A stretch of 5,806 nucleotides of DNA, from positions 1 through 5,806 of the forward strand of contig JAFGTO010000055.1 in assembly GCA_016934095.1 (NCBI GenBank), read 5' to 3'. This stretch comes from Candidatus Glassiibacteriota bacterium. Lineage in GTDB: Bacteria > Gemmatimonadota > Glassbacteria > GWA2-58-10. Positions 5,105 through 5,806 of this stretch are shown here, piece by piece; position 1 is the stretch's first letter; every line of letters begins with the position of its first letter. Made by a program: the position numbers and the translations under genes. The notes beneath the pieces were generated by a model. It was not told where the DNA came from, did not search any database, and was given only the letters and a program-made list of their open reading frames with translations.

Positions 5105-5806
5105 ATGAAAAGGTACTGGCTTGGCATCCTGATCCTGGTACTCGGCACGAACGATTTCTCCCGGGCGGTGGAAGTTTTCCCGGAGCACCCGAGGCTGCTG
5201 TTCCGGGACCAGGCCTGGGGCGAGCGCACGGTAACCACCGGGACCCTGCGGCGCCGGGCCGGGGACAGCCGCTATGCCGGATACCTGGAAAAGATGTCCC
5301 GCCGCGGTTCTTTGAATCTCGCCCTGCTGGCCGTGATGCTGGATGACAAGGATGCGGCTCTGCGCTGTATCTCCATGCTCGAAAAGCCTTTCGACTTCGA
5401 TGGGACCACCGATGACGGCAGGGTCCTGATGTGGGATGCCATGGCCTTTGACTGGCTTTACCACAATGAAAACTTTTCCGCCGCAGCCAGGGAGAAAGTC
5501 ATCGACAAGCTCGCCCGGGGCGCCCAGTGGTGCATGGACCAGTACAGCAGCCAGGGCGCGCACATCTTCCACACCAGGATGTACGCCTTCCCTGCCGGCG
5601 CGGCTGTCGCCGGGCTGGCGCTCAAGGGCCACCACCCGGACGCCGACAGGTATATCGAGTGGGGACACGACACCTACCTCAGGGACCTCTTCCCGGCCAG
5701 GGCGGTCCAGGATGGAACGGTCCACAACTCCATGGCCTACGGCCGCAAGTACACCATGTGGCTGGTCGGCCACTTCATCGCCGCCTGGTATTCGGCCACC
5801 GGGGAA
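5105..5806 (+). CDS. Secreted heparinase II/III-like protein, N-terminal part (3' end outside window)
   Basis: An open frame from ATG 5105 reaches the window edge without a stop (234 complete codons). The start is supported by a strong Shine-Dalgarno site and a signal peptide: K2-R3, hydrophobic core at about 5-14, and likely cleavage after S-R-A (19-21). The mature protein opens with H-P-R-L-L-F (28-33), the common N-terminal motif of heparinase II/III-like and alginate-lyase-like proteins with a helical (alpha/alpha) toroid. Helical repeats follow, with W-D-A-M-A-F-D-W-L-Y (110-119), H-T-R-M-Y at about 156-160 followed by a small-residue helix, and D-G-T-V-H-N-S-M-A-Y (203-212). The C-terminal beta-sandwich is not in the window. 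The gene lies 113 bases after the large secreted protein and is probably cotranscribed with it. The likely role is beta-elimination of a uronic-acid polysaccharide outside the cytoplasm; the substrate cannot be told, and a non-catalytic relative is possible. Confidence 0.8.
   Translation, partial: MKRYWLGILILVLGTNDFSRAVEVFPEHPRLLFRDQAWGERTVTTGTLRRRAGDSRYAGYLEKMSRRGSLNLALLAVMLDDKDAALRCISMLEKPFDFDGTTDDGRVLMWDAMAFDWLYHNENFSAAAREKVIDKLARGAQWCMDQYSSQGAHIFHTRMYAFPAGAAVAGLALKGHHPDADRYIEWGHDTYLRDLFPARAVQDGTVHNSMAYGRKYTMWLVGHFIAAWYSATGE

Noticed and set aside
5081..5773. 230-codon antisense frame opposite the last gene
   Set aside because: The + strand frame has a strong ribosome-binding site, signal peptide and heparinase-like motifs. 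The antisense product has none.

Overview
The window is GC-rich bacterial DNA. Its coding density is high, its Shine-Dalgarno sites are clear, and two of its proteins have Sec-type signal peptides. All three supported genes lie on the + strand and look like parts of a polysaccharide-degradation locus: two heparinase II/III-like (polysaccharide lyase fold) proteins flank one very large secreted protein that combines sugar-binding and esterase-like folds. This gene content is typical of heterotrophs in groups such as Planctomycetes, Verrucomicrobia or FCB-group lineages. The sequence alone does not settle the taxonomy, and no phylogenetic marker is present.

Layout. Positions 2-826 are the C-terminal 274 codons of a heparinase II/III-family protein whose start lies before the window. 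Positions 827-1241 are a 415-base non-coding region. It holds a possible weak terminator, a near-perfect palindrome of about 47 bases, a small inverted repeat, and a structured leader in which a strong hairpin covers the ribosome-binding site of the next gene. Positions 1242-4991 encode a 1249-residue secreted protein with a signal peptide, two CBM9/DOMON-like beta-sandwich domains and two alpha/beta-hydrolase domains in tandem. Positions 4992-5104 are a short spacer with a hairpin and a good ribosome-binding site. Positions 5105-5806 are the N-terminal 234 codons of a second heparinase II/III-like protein, with a signal peptide and the start of the helical toroid domain, running off the window.

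Working together. A plausible reading (inference) is that the lyase-like proteins cleave a uronic-acid-containing polysaccharide outside the cytoplasm, while the CBM/esterase-like protein binds it and removes ester substituents. A caveat is that both hydrolase domains look catalytically incomplete. The first has tryptophan where the serine nucleophile is expected, and neither domain has a histidine at its C-terminal end. The large protein may therefore bind rather than hydrolyse, or may use an unusual active site. The 415-base structured gap suggests that the large gene starts a new transcription unit, which probably includes the downstream lyase gene.
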